Assembly (NCBI GenBank): GCA_021613335.1
Contig: JAJTWR010000236.1
Span: 1,501,001-1,565,000, forward strand
Source of the DNA: Whitmania pigra
Taxonomy: Eukaryota > Annelida > Clitellata > Hirudinida > Haemopidae
Length of the DNA stretch: 64,000 nt
Reading direction: 5' to 3'
The position numbers and the translations under genes are program-made. The notes beneath the pieces were generated by a model. It had not been told where the DNA came from. It did not search any database and saw only the letters and a program-made list of their open reading frames with translations. Positions 36,028 to 51,186 of this stretch are shown piece after piece. The stretch's first letter is position 1, and each line of letters opens with the position of its first letter.

Positions 36028-39000
36028 CCAGTACACATGAGTTCCATTCGTTAATTATTCATTATTCTTCACCATTATCATGCATAGCAGTCTTTTATCG
36101 TCGCTTGTCGTAGAAGCCATGACAATGACGATCATTATCATTTAATATCTGAAGCAATATTTAATAACTTGACGGAATTAAAACTTAATGACTCAAAGTA
36201 TTAATCATCGTTCAACGAATTGTGTATCATTATCATAATTCACCTCCAGTCGACTCAGGCGGAGCCTACCTCCCCCTACAGGACGACGTCTTCCCTGACA
36301 AATTCCACTTCGGTCGAATCTTCTACAACCAGGCTCGCATGTCCTCCACGGGCATCTCTCAGATCGCCGTGGTGATGGGGAGTTGCACGGCCGGGGGGGC
36401 CTACGTGCCCTCCATGGCAGACGAGAGCGTCATCGTTCGGAGGCAGGGTACGGTCTTCCTGGCTGGACCTCCTCTGGTGAGCGTTGTTGAAGTTTCGATG
36501 ACGTTTAATGTTATCGTAATAATGGTTATTTGGTCAGTGAGGATTATTATTTTAAATGGCTAGCATTGTTGAACTAATTTGTTCGATTTCAAACCCTGCA
36601 CAGGTAAAGGCAGCCACAGGGGAAGAGGTGTCGGCCGAGGATTTGGGAGGAGCGGACCTACATTGCAGGTAAGTAATGGAATGTGATTGGATAATTAATC
36701 ATGTTACTAAGCCAATGAATGTCAAATGAATTGACCGTTATTAGAGATGATTTAATGAGGGACAAACGTAGCTTAATGAGAGTTTCCGGTTGGATTATAG
36801 CATAGTTGTAGATACATCATCATCATCGTCGTCGTCGTCATCATCATTATCGTCATCATCATTATCATCATCATCAGTTGATGTGATGAGGATTTGAGGG
36901 TAAATTCAGTGCTTGACCTTTCAATTCTTTACCTGTACAACATCAGGAGGTCAGGTGTGACTGATTACTACGCCCTCGATGATGAGCATGCTCTACACCT
37001 GGCCAGAAGGTGTGTCAAGAATTTGAATCATCATAAGCCTCAGGTGAGGGTAACACATCTGATTGGATGAGCTGAGATGATTGCAAATATGTATAGAAAG
37101 TTTATGTGGAGATGTTGAGTCTAGCCACTGATTAAATAAAGTTATTATGGCTATAATGATATAATAATGATGATGATAATAATAATAATAACAACAATGA
37201 TTATGATAATAATAACAGTTATATTAAATAGTAACTATTTGTTTGACGGTTAACAATTATAACTAATAACACAGGTTACCTGTTATGAACCTGTTGACCC
37301 CTTGTTTGACCCTGAGGAAATCTATGGTATTGTAGGAGGAAACCTGAAGAGGCCTTATGATGTCAGAGAGGTATGGAGGAGCTCGAATAATTTAGTCTGA
37401 TTTTATAATTTGCCTGCTCCAATTAATTAGGCTAATATACCTAATTGATTATTCATGTTGCCGTTCGACAGGTCATTGCGAGGATTGTGGACGGGAGCGA
37501 GTTCGACGAATTCAAGGCTCTTTATGGGGAAACTCTTGTCACAGGTTGGTCGGGGGATGACTCGGTTTCATTTGTTTTACGCAACGTGATTGGAGGATTC
37601 CATTGAATATTATTGATTTATTTCCAACTAATCCTCCTATTGGTCGGGCTTACAGCCCCCAATCAGATTGCAATTATTTTTGGATCACGTTAAACATATC
37701 ATTAATTCATATTTTGCATGAAAATGATGTACTCAATCACGTGATGCGTCGTTTGTCGTTGCAGGGTTTGCTCGAATTTGGGGATACCCAGTCGGCATCT
37801 TGGCCAACAACGGTGTTCTCTTCTCCGAATCTGCCCTCAAGGTAATCAGACTGGTGGTCATTCGATTTAGATTTGCTTGTTCTGAATGTGAAATTAATGT
37901 TAAAATGAATTCTGTATTGTAGGATTGTTTATCTTGTGATGATCATGTGATGAGGGATGTGGAGATCACTGTTACACATGTCAATTATAGTAATGATAGA
38001 AACATGATGATGATGATGACGCCGACGGTGGTGGTGGTGATGGTGGTAATGGTGATGATGGTAATGGTGATGGTGGTAATGGTGATGATGGTAATGGTCA
38101 AGTTTGAAGTTTTAAATAAATCGCAGGGGGCACATTTTGTTCAACTGTGCAGTCAACGAGGCATTCCTCTGCTCTTCCTCCAAAACATTACAGGTGACGT
38201 CATCATCATCGTCATCATAATCATCAATAAAAAATAAAAATGTTCAAATCAATTGATGTCAAAAATATCAATTCTATTATTCGAGTTTTGCATTAATTAT
38301 TAATTAGAAGCTTAATTATTTATTCGAAGGTTTCATGATCGGCAAAGAGGCAGAAGCCGGAGGCATAGCGAAGGACGGTGCAAAGATGGTGACCGCTGTA
38401 TCCTGTTCCAACGTCCCCAAGATCTCGGTCCTAATCGGTGGTTCGTACGGGGCCGGTAACTACGGCATGTGCGGGAGGGCCTTTGGGTTAGTGCTTCATC
38501 AAGAATGATTTTTTACGTTCACGAATAGGACTATGATAATGTCAATGCTACTTACTTCTCCAAATAGTTAACGAGTTGCCATTTACTTGGTATTATTACT
38601 TAATCTCAATTTGTTAACATTTGCAGTCCTCGCTTCATGTACATGTGGCCAAACAGTAGGATGTCCGTCATGGGGGGCGAACAGGCCGCCAATGTCTTGG
38701 CAACCGTTGCCAAGGACCAGCGAAAACGACAAGGAAAGGAGGTGAGTGAGTCAGCACAGCCAGCTGGAAGTGCATGAGAACATAGTTTGTCAATTAATTT
38801 TATTTATTCTATAAAAATAGTTTTATTATCTGAAAATAATATTATTAACCAAAATGATTTAATTTTCATTGCAAAAGTTAAGTGAAGAGGAGGAGAAAGG
38901 AATCAGGGAACCAATCCTGGAAAAGTACGAGAGGGAGGGTCATCCGTACTATGCCGGAGCTAGGTGGGTTCATTGATGTCTTTGCCACCGTTGTTGTTAT

Positions 39001-39277
39001 TTGTTATTGTTATTGTCGTTGTTATTATTATTATTAATTATTATTAAACTTATTGTCACTACAATTTATGATATTAACACTTATTGTTGTTACCACTTGT
39101 CGCTTGTTCACCTGAGTGAATATTATCCTTCTTAAGCTCCTGAATGCATGATTATTCAGGTTGTGGAACGATGCCATAATTGATCCAAAGGACACGCGCC
39201 TGGTGCTCGGACTCAGTCTCAGTGCTGCTTTTAACCAGCCAATCGAACCCACGACCTTTGGGGTTTTCAGGATGTGA
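34715..39277 (+). CDS. MCCC2: Methylcrotonoyl-CoA carboxylase beta subunit
   Basis: Sixteen exons: 34715-34831, 34995-35061, 35131-35215, 35434-35535, 35746-35873, 36250-36476, 36604-36668, 36947-37043, 37275-37370, 37472-37544, 37765-37841, 38127-38193, 38330-38486, 38627-38741, 38878-38963, 39160-39277 (558 aa; human 563). This is the carboxyltransferase subunit that moves CO2 from biotin to 3-methylcrotonyl-CoA in mitochondrial leucine breakdown. The basic start [20 protein letters not shown] looks like a presequence. Family motifs include [76 protein letters not shown] and [12 protein letters not shown]. All phases close with no damage seen. Confidence 0.97.
34928..34957. repeat. (TACATG)n self-complementary microsatellite
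   Basis: About four to five TACATG hexamers in MCCC2 intron 1. The unit is its own reverse complement when phased as ACATGT, so the tract can fold on itself. Confidence 0.9.
35947..36028. repeat. (ATT)n microsatellite in MCCC2 intron 5
   Basis: ATT/TTA triplets with two short interruptions, between exons 5 and 6. Confidence 0.95.
37989..38098. repeat. GAT/GGT-type degenerate repeat in MCCC2 intron 11
   Basis: Interspersed GATGATG, GGTGGTGATG and GGTAATG units ending about 28 nt before exon 12. Generates a Met/Val-rich spurious frame. Confidence 0.9.
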
Positions 39278-40940
39278 TTGGCTGTTGATGGACTATGATG
39301 CGATATCATTGGTCAAGTTGATGCATTCGTTGGTCCACATATCAAGGCTTTTTTTTAAATTGAATTCTAATGATTGAAATTATTTTGGCAGTTTTTCATA
39401 TTTTGTGCCTTATCAACTGATCATGTTCATTGTAGATCATATTGTATCAGTACTTTGTTTATGGATTTCCTGGGTGTGCCTTAGAACATTCGGAATCACT
39501 TCAGTTTGCATTGAACTGTGATAGTAGCAGCATAATAAATAAGCCTTTATTTTTCAGAAACACAATCACAAGTTGATTTACTTTTAATTGTTCTTAATTG
39601 AAATGTGTTATATTATGTTATGTCAAGTCATTGCATACTCATCATAGTCTTCACATTCACAGTGATGGAGAAGAAAAGAAACAAATCCTGTCGTTCCAAT
39701 AACCATTACATTAATAATATTATACTAATAACAACCATTATATTAATAATATTATACTAATAACAACCATTATATTAATAATATTATACTAATAACAACC
39801 ATTATATTAATAGAATTATATTGCTAACAGCCATTGTTAATTGCAACCATGTTTGATTGATTCTTTGTTTCTGATTGCACTATTCTTGTGATTGTTGCTT
39901 ACTGTACTGTGAACTAAACAACTCCTTCCTCAAAAAAATTGTGTCAGTCGTTTCATTGTAGCTGTTTCATTTCCTGAACCAAGAGTTGATAGTGAGGGTT
40001 TGTTTGTTAATTAAAAATATTTTATTTATCTTCTGATCATGTAATCAAGTTGCTTACTGATTGAGGTAATTATCAATTTTGTTCTACCATGGTACTCTCT
40101 GCTCATGAGTCGATCTTAAATACTCTGACTGGATTTCCAGAAGTCGTTTTAAAGCGCTTAATTTATTTTTTAATTAATTAGATTTAATTAATTTATTTTT
40201 CAGCTGGTAATTTAATTTATCAAATGAAGACAACCATGTTCCATGCTTCTTAACTTCTCCACATGTTTTAGTGGAATTCACGAGTTCATGAGGATGAAAT
40301 TGACAGGAACAACAGCGCAACACACAATTAATGTTTCAACAGCAATGGTAATAATTAGTTGCTAGAGCTAAAGATATGAAGAAATATTGGACATTGTACC
40401 CAAAACAATTTCCCCAAGAGATGATATAAATAAATCGAGAATTGAATGATACGATTGAAAATTGATACAATGATATGTTTGCGAGGTGAGGTATTGAGGC
40501 TGATTGTGTGTTTGGCCCCTCCTTTCAGTGGCCTGTTTTACATGAACAAAGTATACAGACTCACACAACCATCTGAATAGAATTAAAACAATTTTGCATA
40601 ACTCATTTACCAAAAGTCATTCAAAATGAGGGCAAGGTCAGGTGCACGAATACAGTTGGTTGTCGTTAACATGTTAATGAAAATCAAACCGAGGTACTGT
40701 TACGAGTGAATTTGACGAGTTGTCGTCGTTGCCAAAGAATTTCGAGCTGCTGCCATAGAAAACTAACGAGAAAAATACGTCATGCAAAGCATAATGAATA
40801 AAGTGAAAAATTATTTTCAGATCGTTCCTAAATAGTTTTTGAAATAAAAAAATGCTAAAATTTAAAGGCCTTTGATGGATAAATCAGATCACCAGTGAGT
40901 ATTGGGTTAATGGTTATTATTATTATTATTGTTTTTATTT
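39278..40940. other. Convergent intergenic region between MCCC2 and MTR
   Basis: About 1.7 kb with a short tandem repeat at 39699-39812. Both flanking genes end here. An AATAAA at 39535-39540 is a candidate MCCC2 polyadenylation signal. No further gene recognised. Confidence 0.6.
39699..39812. repeat. Tandem repeat, about 32-bp unit
   Basis: About 3.5 copies of AATAACAACCATTATATTAA followed by TAATATTATACT, in the MCCC2 3' flank. Confidence 0.9.
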
Positions 40941-41213
40941 TCAAGGATCGTAAGACAAAACTGGCAAGAGCCATCTTTCAATCTGCTCAAACTCCACATT
41001 CTTTCTGGAGGCATAATCTTGTATCTGATCACAAATAAATAGAATATTTACACAAATAAGCATATGCTCTGAGCTAGCTTGGATGAGTGAGCGAGTGATA
41101 ACATAAGATCAAGTATGAATTACTCGAGATATACTCCTCATTACTCATGCTGGCAATTTATCATGGCTCCACTGAATATTTAACCAATACATCAATCAAT
41201 AGACCAAAATAGC

Positions 41214-41303
<90 letters not shown>

Positions 41304-44300
41304 ATCATCGAACCTGTTCTCTGGTTATCTTTCCAGTGCTGAAGTAGACCGATTTAGGATGCGAGAAATAGAGGCCGCAAACTGAAGCGGCTGGCATCAT
41401 AGCCAGCGATTCCGTGAGTCTGATGCCCACGGAGTCAGGTCTCAGTAGCTTCCACATGGTCTCCTTCTCCGTGTGGTCGGGTTGACTAGGGTAGCCGGGA
41501 GCGGGACGAATGCCCTGTAGGGGTGGAAATGTAATTAATTGGGAAATTAAATGTTGATTAATGTTAACAATGCTCATCTAACTTCATAAATAAACTTATC
41601 ATCACCACTGACGTTATTCTTATTAGTGTTATTATTAATGTTAATATTATTATTTTTTATGCTTACCCAGTATAAATATTAGATACAAATATTTGGTAGA
41701 AATATTAAATATTATTATTATTATCAGAATTAAACATTCAAACATCCAACGAACCTGATATTTAATTTGGTGCATTTCACTGGCATTGAGGTTTTCACCC
41801 TTGCAATAGCCCCAGAGTTCCTTCCTCACCTTCTCGTGCAGTTCCTCTGCAAAAGCCTGGAGTAAAAAATCTTCAGTTTCAGAATTCTTTTTTTATTGCT
41901 GGCAATTTTCGTTATTTTGTAATGCACATATGTAAATGAGATGTCGACATTAGCTAGAATCGATGTGGCCCTCCATAGAAAATGTTTGTCCACCCCTAAG
42001 CTGGATCATTCCACCATCATAACGTCACCAACACCACCATCATTATCATCACCACTGCTAACCTCAGCCAATCTGTCAGCCAGAGCTTTAACCATGATGA
42101 CGTTGTAATCGTCATAAGGTCCATATCTGAATAAATATAATGTCGTCATCATTTCCTAGTCACATTCCATTTTATTGTTGTTTTTTTCATTTACCATAAT
42201 TTCATAACCATTAGTCTAATCTAATCATATAATTAACATCACTATCATCACCAAACCTCCGCCTCGAGAAGCACACTTACGTCTCCGCCAGTTCGTTGGC
42301 ATTGAGGCAGCTGACCGCAAACATCCCGATGTAATCTTCGAGCCCCGTCGATTCGGGAGCGATGAAGTCCGACAGGCAGTGGTGGGGCTCTTCAGGGTTG
42401 GTTTCCTTCTCAGTCTGTCGACCAATCAGTTGATGATCAATTTGTTTGTTTATTTGATTATAGTCCTTTTCATAACTAAGATGATTTGGACTTTTGATGA
42501 TCAATCATTATGCAGTCAATATGTATTCATTAACCGGTCGTTATGTTTTCATTATGCATTCATCGAGTAGTCATTAAGTAGACATTATGTATTCTACAAT
42601 TAAAAGAGAACAAAACCCAAAATTAATTTCATCATCATTATCATCATGAATATCATCATCATCATCATCATCATCATCACCTACCTGCTGCCGTATTCCA
42701 TAGAGCGTGGCTATGTGGTTGTCTTGGCGATCGAACAGCTTGACGTCGTCCCCGACACTCGCTGCCCTCCAGAACCCAACGACCCCATTGCACCTGAGCA
42801 GGTGCTTGTTGCGGATGTTCATCAGCATCGTCTGCGCCTCGTCGAACAACTTCTTTGCCTCTCGACCTGTCGTCATGGCGATCGCGAGTTAATCTTTAAG
42901 AGATCGATTATTGATATTTTTAATTGTTAAGAGTTATTAATAGATGTGTTGCTCATCAACTGAGGTTAAGGATGGTTATGTGATTAGTAATTATTATTTA
43001 TTTAGTAACTGGTATTTTTCAAGGCATCAATAAGCACCATCACCATCGTTGTCATGTAACGAACCATCACTCTGACGTGCTACTACCCCCAACCGTTAGA
43101 CCAGCAACAGAGGCCCTGTAACCCACCCACAGTCGGATCGTTGAAGATCTTCGGGTACCCCCTGTTGGGGTACTTGCCCCTGATCTGCCAAACGTTGAAG
43201 AATTCCTTCCAATCGATCTTGGGGATGATCTTCTGCAAGTCGTAATCCTCGAACTCTTCTCTGCCCAGGAAAGAAGGTCGACCTGAGGAAAGGTCAAAGT
43301 TGAAAGGTCATCACATGCAGGATGGTTTTGAAAAATAGATATTCATTGAATAGATATATGTCTCCTTTGATAGGTTTAGTTAGGCTGAGAATAATAAGAA
43401 TATTAATAATAATAACAATAATAGTATTATTGGATCTATTAAGATGTGTTTATTTTCATAAATCAGCTAATGTAATTAGTATTCTAATAATATTAAATTG
43501 GTTCTGAGTTGAATATTTTATGTTAATTATTAATCGTATAAACTGACACATTGGCGGTTCGAGTTTCCAGTTGATCTTCAGCTTCTTCTGCCTGGATGAC
43601 TCCAACGAGAGGTAACTCCGATCCTTTGGGTAAAAGTAAACGTGTCAACCACATCTATTATCAGTTAATCATAATCACATTAAACGCATATATACATATA
43701 TTAACTATGTATTATTTATTATGTTAATCATAATAAGTTAATCTTAATCACAGTTAATTTAATAATATGCTAATCACCTTGAGTGACTCGTAGTGCTCCT
43801 CCCTGAGCTCCTCATATTCCTCTGCTACCTCCTCAATGAACTCGACCTTCTTCGAAGGATCCATGAACGATCCACACTGAACAACATCAACGATAAATAA
43901 ATAATTATTATTTGGTAATGCTACAACTAATTAATTAATGCCATAACTCGATGATGACAATAATGTTATAATTAATCGTTAAAACTAAAACATTGAGTGA
44001 GATAGATATAAAAACAATTCTCCAGCAATCATTTCATTTCTCAAAAGTCATTTATTAAAACCTCTCCAAAGAATTCATGACAACAATGACTTACCACAAC
44101 AACTATGACTCACCACAACAACTAAGGCCCATCACAACAACAATGACTTACTACAACAACTACAATTCACCACAACAATGACTCACATAACTACGACTCA
44201 TCACAACAATGATGACTTACCATAACAACTATGACTCATCACAACAACAGTTACGACTCACCGCAACGATGACTTACCACAACAACACTCTTGGAGGCAT

Positions 44301-46397
44301 CAAGGACATGAACAGTGGAACCAGAATACTTGGGTGCTATCTTTACGGCTGTGTGCGTTCTGTCAATTGTTAATAAGGAATAATTAATGCATAATTAATA
44401 TTAATAATTGGTTATTAAACAATTAAATTAATAATAATTACAACATATATCAATACTGCAATACTATCTTATTATCACAAAATTATTAAATTTATCTCTT
44501 CATAAATGCTGATTATTATGCAAATCTAAAAATAAATTATGATAATGACTTTGAAGTTGTAGCTCCACCAATGAGGAGAGGAATCTTGACATTCCTTCTT
44601 TCAAGCTCCTTGGCAACGTGGATCATTTCGTCCAATGAGGGAGTGATCAGTCCGGACAGGCCGATGAAATCTGAGGGTTTAAAAATAATTATGTTAACTA
44701 AATATGTTATAAAATAATTTTACAAAAAAAAGTACAAGATAAATTCAAATTGCAATGTGCAATGCAAAATTAATTGCAAGTAAAATCTGACCGACATAAC
44801 AACAACAACAACAACAACACAACAAATGACCATATCAATAAACAAGCCTCGATAAAAATTGTTATGGTTTTAATTTGTCAAACAATAATAAATTAAACAT
44901 CACCAACCTGCATTCTCACTCAGGGCAGTTTCGATGATCTTCTCACAGGGGGTCATCACCCCGAGGTCGACCACCCTGTAGTTGTTGCAGCCGAGGACCA
45001 CCGAAACGATGTTCTTGCCGATGTCGTGGACGTCCCCCTTCACCGTCGCTATGACGACCGTGCCAACATAAGCACCTTTCTGGAACGACGATCACGATAG
45101 AGAGATGCTTTGATTATGATACTGTTTGTCAACATCACTCATTTCGAATCATAGCATTCATCGTGTCCTACACATCCATTAGAACATGCTGTCATCATCA
45201 TCATCATAATCATCATCCACTCACCAAGTCATCGATACCAGTCTCCTCGATGTTCTTGAGCCTCTCGACCTCCATAAATGGAATGAGGTAACCAACTGCC
45301 TTCTTCATCACCCTCGCGGACTTGATGACCTGCGGCAGGAACATTTTGCCGGATCCGAAAAGGTCGCCGACGATGCTCATGCCCTGTGGTCGGTGATGAT
45401 GATGATGATTATGGTAATGGTTATTATTATTATTATTATTAATATTGCTTTATATGTGCATACGAGTATAGTACATAACCATAGTTGTTGTGAGCAGAAT
45501 GATTCGTTATTAATATTATTAATTTATTGTACCTATTGTACATTGTCACCCCTTTGGGTTTATTTGAATTTATTTGCTTCTTCTGAATAAATATATAACA
45601 GCTTGTTTGTTTGTTCGATTCAATAAACTCATAAACCAAAAAAAAATTGTGCATAAAAAATTACAAAAAAATGTTAACTATTATATTATAGTTGTTAATT
45701 ATCTGATTACTTATCATATGTACTATCTCTTACATAAATTATGTAATTACTTATCATATGCACTATCTCTTACATAAATTAAATGAATACAACCCAATGA
45801 AGACAGGTGAGCAAGACTAACCTTCATGAGTGGTCCCTCGATGATGTTCAATGGCCTCGGATACTTCAACTTGTCTTGTCGAGCCACCTCCATGTCGTCG
45901 ACGATGTACTTGTCGATGCCCTGCATAGTGATGATGATGATGACAACATTGCAATGATGATTGTGATAACCAACACCAACAACTGGTGATGGCATTAACA
46001 ATATTGGAGATGATGATGATAATGATAACATTGGTGATGCCAAGAAGACATCACTATTACCATCATCAACATCATCATCAATATAACAGTCATCATCATC
46101 ATTTCCACTCACCCGAACGAGTGCATGTTCGATTCTTTCCTCCACACTCAGCGACCTCCATTCCTCATCAATGACTTGCTTCTTGTCTTTACTTCCAAGA
46201 CCCTGTGACAACAATAATCAATTAATATTGGTTAATAAATAAATTAATATTTAAGCTGGAGTCAATAATTAAATCAAGCAAAAATAATATCTGTCATTAT
46301 TGTGCTGTTATGTATTAACATAGTCATGACATATCCACTCACTCTTATTGAATATGGAAATGTAAATTTCTTTATAATAATATTAATGATAACATTA

Positions 46398-46428
<31 letters not shown>

Positions 46429-46660
46429 CAATAACAATAGCAATGATAATCGTCATCATCACCTGTGCATAGACGAGCAGCCTTTCGGTGGCTTCCGGCG
46501 ACTTGTTCCAAAGGATGTCTTCGCAAAGGTCGAGGAGTTCCTTGTTGAAGTCGCCGTACAAAGGCAGGTTTCCTGCATTCACAATGCCCATGTCCATGCC
46601 TGACTGCAATATCGGTGAGAAGAACTGTCTTTGTAGATCACCATCACCAATGCGACTGCT

Positions 46661-46694
<34 letters not shown>

Positions 46695-49600
46695 CCAACA
46701 CCACTATCGTCATCATCACCGTCAACATTATCATCAGCATTACCACCACCATCATCAACGAGGATTGGACGGATACCTTGATGGCGTGGTAGAGGAAGAC
46801 ACTGTGCATGGCCTCTCTGATCCTTTCCTTGCCTCGGAATGCGAACGACAGGTTGGAAACTCCACCGCTTATCCTGCAGCCTCGATTTTTTTCCTGTAAA
46901 TCATTATCATCATCATCATCATCACCATCATTATCATCATCACCATTACTGCCGTAACCATCACCATCAGCGTCAAATGCCATGATTGATAACACATTCA
47001 TCTTCTCTGAAACTTTTACAGTCATCATCACCATCACCATCACCATCATAATGACCTTGATGAGCTTGGTAGCCCTGATGAAGTTGATGCCGTATTCGTT
47101 GTGCTCCTCCATGCCCGTCCCGATGGTGAGAATGTTGGGGTCGAAGATGATGTCCGTCGGGTTGAAGCCCACCCGATCGACGAGGATGCGGAACGAACGG
47201 GTGCAGATCTCGACCTTCCTCTCCACCTCTGTTGCCTGGTGTTGCAATTATGATGATAGTTGTTGTTGTATTAGGTTATGGAATATATATAATATATTAT
47301 TATTATTATTATTATTAATATATACGATATATTGAATAACATATTATGATGATAGTTGTTGTTGTGTTGAATTGTGAAATGTATAATGCATTATGTTATG
47401 ATGTTAGTTGTTTAGTATTTTGAAATATATTATGTACGATGTATTATGTTAAGAAAAATATTTTCAAATTGAAGTTAGAACATTTTGTGTCTTGTAGATT
47501 GCTTTGTAACTTTCAATAAATTCTAATGATAACAACAACTTTGGGGCGTGCAGGTTAGCCGAATGGGTTATGTGCCTGCATACGGCAGTAATGGCAACAG
47601 TCGTAATGTGTCGTGTTCAAAACCCAGCCTGCACTGCCGCAAGCGCCCTTGGGAAGGAGCGCTATATAAATGGTTACAAGAAGCGCCTCTGATGCTATGC
47701 ATATGGCGCTATATAAATGAAGTTACAATTACAATTACAATTACTTTCAATTTCATGACAACAAACATACATCGCCGGCCAATAACAACCTCTCTCACAA
47801 AATCCACGGCCAATCGAAACGAAGATTAAAACAGCTCACCTGACCAATCTCGTCGAAGGCCATGACGACCACGGCAGCTCCGAACCTCTTGATGAGTTTG
47901 GCTTTCCCTACAAAGTCCTCCTCGCCTTCCTTGAGGCTGATGCTGTTGACGATGCACTTGCCCTGAGTGCATTTGAGGCCGGACAGGATGGTCTCGAAGT
48001 TCGACGAATCTATGCACAGAGGTACCTGGTGAGGGTTGTTGTTGGATGAATAATTGATTGGTTGATTGATTTTTTTGTAACTTGTTAAAATAATAATAAT
48101 AATAATGATGATGGTGCTTGTTAACTACGATATTAATAAGATACTTGTTGCCCTGTTACAATGCATAGTCTATTACAACAAACTGACACAGGACAAAGCG
48201 ATGCTTAACGAAAGCAGAACCCAACATAAGACCGATCAACTCATCTCCACCATTTTTCATAAAAAATAGATAAAAAAATAAAAAAACATTATTATAGAAT
48301 CAATGAAAAGAAGACATATTAATTTAATAATAATATTTATTTGAATAATAAATTTAATACAAATTAAATTTTAAACATTATAAACCAAACCAAAACTACG
48401 ACAACAAACATCCGCCGATCTCACCTTTCCGATGTCAGGCTCAGACGAGATGAGGTTCACAAACTTCGACATGGCAGCCTTCCCGTCCAACATTCCTTCG
48501 TCCATGTTCAAATCCAAGACCACTGCTCCATTCTCGACCTGGGTCTTGGCCACGCTCAGTGCCTCCTAGTTACGATTGGTTGGCATAAATTTTAATAAAG
48601 TTAATGAATAATAATAATAATAATAATTAATGATTAGTAATCATCATCATCATCATCATCTCACATCAAACTTGTTGTCCTTGATGAGTTTACAGAAGGC
48701 CCTCGAGCCAGCCACATTGCACCTCTCCCCGATGTTCACAAAGTTTGTGTACGAGTCGATCCTCAGTGGCTCCAGGCCTGCAGCGGGTGGGAATATGATA
48801 ATTATCAATTGTAATTATTCATAATTATAATTAGTCGCAACAATGTGTAATTTAAATATGATAATTATTTATTTTTTAGGATGTTTTTTAACATTCAAAA
48901 CAGGAGATGACCTTTGATTAAAAATGAAATAATGGATGATTAATTATTCATGACATTATCACCTGACAACAACAGCGACTCATCGTGCAGGGATTTTGGT
49001 GGAACTCTCGGCGAAATGTGTTTGACGGCCTCCGCAATGGCCCTGCAAAGAATTAAAGATAATTCATGAATACTGATGATCAAAATTATAATTCTGATGA
49101 ATATTCATGATAATTATAACGAGTGGCTACCTTATGTGAGGTGGAGTCGTTCCACAGCAACCTCCGACAATGTTCACGAGTCCATCATTTGCAAAGGACT
49201 GGTGAGACGAATTAATTAATTATTTAAAGCATTCTTCAAATCATAACATCAAATAATTTCATTAAACATTATTATATATAATTTAATATCAGCACAAGCT
49301 AAAATTCATAAATAATATTATCCAGAACATTCTACAACAACACTGTCCCATTAATGGTTTAACAACAACCTGCAACATCCTTCCCGTGTATTCAGGCAGC
49401 TCGTCGTATTCGCCAAAAGTATTGGGAAGACCTAGAGGTGGAAAGGAATTCTTACGAGTTCATTTACATGTCCTGCTTAATGAATACGACATGTCATTAT
49501 AATATTATTATTAATAATCTTTAACCATGTGCAATGATTGGTCTCACTGCTGGGCAGATGTTATTTTAAATATTGAAGAATTTAATGAACGAAAACTGAT

Positions 49601-49999
49601 TAGAAAATCTAATAGCTAATCTATTCTGCATAAAACTCATTGCATCGGACAAGCATTTTAAACGGTCAAGTACTTATTAAGTATTTTAATTAAGTATTTA
49701 TTGTAAATTATAATAAATTATGATAATCAGGTGACCTACCGGCATTAGGGTAGCAGATGACGAAAGCCTTTGTGTTGAGTCCCACGCTTTCTATGAAAGG
49801 TCTCATCTCAGAGGCTCCCAGGGCGCAGTTCAAACCCACACTTCGTAAAATATTTATCATAACTAATTAAATTACATGTCGACAAATGTAAACGATAATA
49901 CATAATACCATGATCATCAGCAGCAGCAGAAGTACCATCATCGTTATCACCATATTAAAAATCATCATTGCCATCATTGTCAGCATCACTATCATCCTG

Positions 50000-50030
<31 letters not shown>

Positions 50031-51153
50031 ATCGACTTACCACATGGGGTTGACATGGGATATGCTGATGAGGAAAGCCTCGGTGGTCTGCCCCGACAGG
50101 GTCCTGCCACTCTTGTCGACGATTGTTCCCGAGATGAAGATCGGAACCCTGATGTTTCTCTCCTCGAGCACCGTTTCTATGGCGAAGAGAGCGGCCTTGA
50201 ATTTGTGAGTAGATGATGATTTGGTTATATTATCATAATTTATTATAATACATATATTTATTTAAATGTGTACAGGTTTTTTGAGATGATTTAATAAAAT
50301 GGTAGAGTATGTAGCGTAAATTGTGGTACGAATTAACGGTAATAAATTATGATGAGTAAATAATTAATGATTTTATTAAAAGTTTTCAGATCATCACATT
50401 GCCGAAACTGCACTGTTGTAGGTGATGTAGATCAAGTATATTGTGAGTATTTATAATATTATAATTAATATCTATCAATGGAATATAAACAGTTAAACCA
50501 CAATAAAATTGAATTACAAGTATCACATAAGACAGCATATTGCAACACCAGTTATTACATAACAACGAACATTATCAAAACATAAACAAGTTAAATATTT
50601 TAACGAGTTAAATATTAAGTTACCTTGGCATTGGCAGTGTCGAAGATGGTCTCAACAATGAGAACATCCACCAATCCATCCAGCAGTCCGTTCGTTTCCT
50701 CGGTGTATGCAGCTACCAGCTCGTCGAAGGCTGGAGAGGTTTATTGTGCATATTTATCGGGTTAATTAATTAATTATTCATGCTGTGCGGATCGAGAGAC
50801 GATGCGATTGGATGGCATTTTTTTATCGTAATCATTTTGTCGTTAATATCATCGATGTAATGAGCCTAAACACAGTTTGTGTTAAATAACATTGAAGGAA
50901 TTATTATTATTATCCATTGAATAGATTATTAGGTTCCTATTAAGTTATTCAATTAATTAAGTTATTAATTTCATCATCATCATCATCATCATTTGCATAA
51001 TCATCATCATGATTGCTAACTTATATTCCTGTACTCGGGTTTTTCGACGGAGGGTGATATGGACAGGGTCCTGTTTGTTGGTCCCAGTGCTCCTGCTACA
51101 TACCTCTGTATACCTGAAGAATTGTCCAAGAGGTGGCATTATTACGAATAATT

Positions 51154-51186
<33 letters not shown>

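Noticed and set aside
46579..47247. 222-codon minus-strand frame spanning MTR exons
   Set aside because: Two true MTR exons (46777-46893 and 47056-47235) joined by readable GAT-rich intron; the junction residues do not match methionine synthase and splice sites are present.
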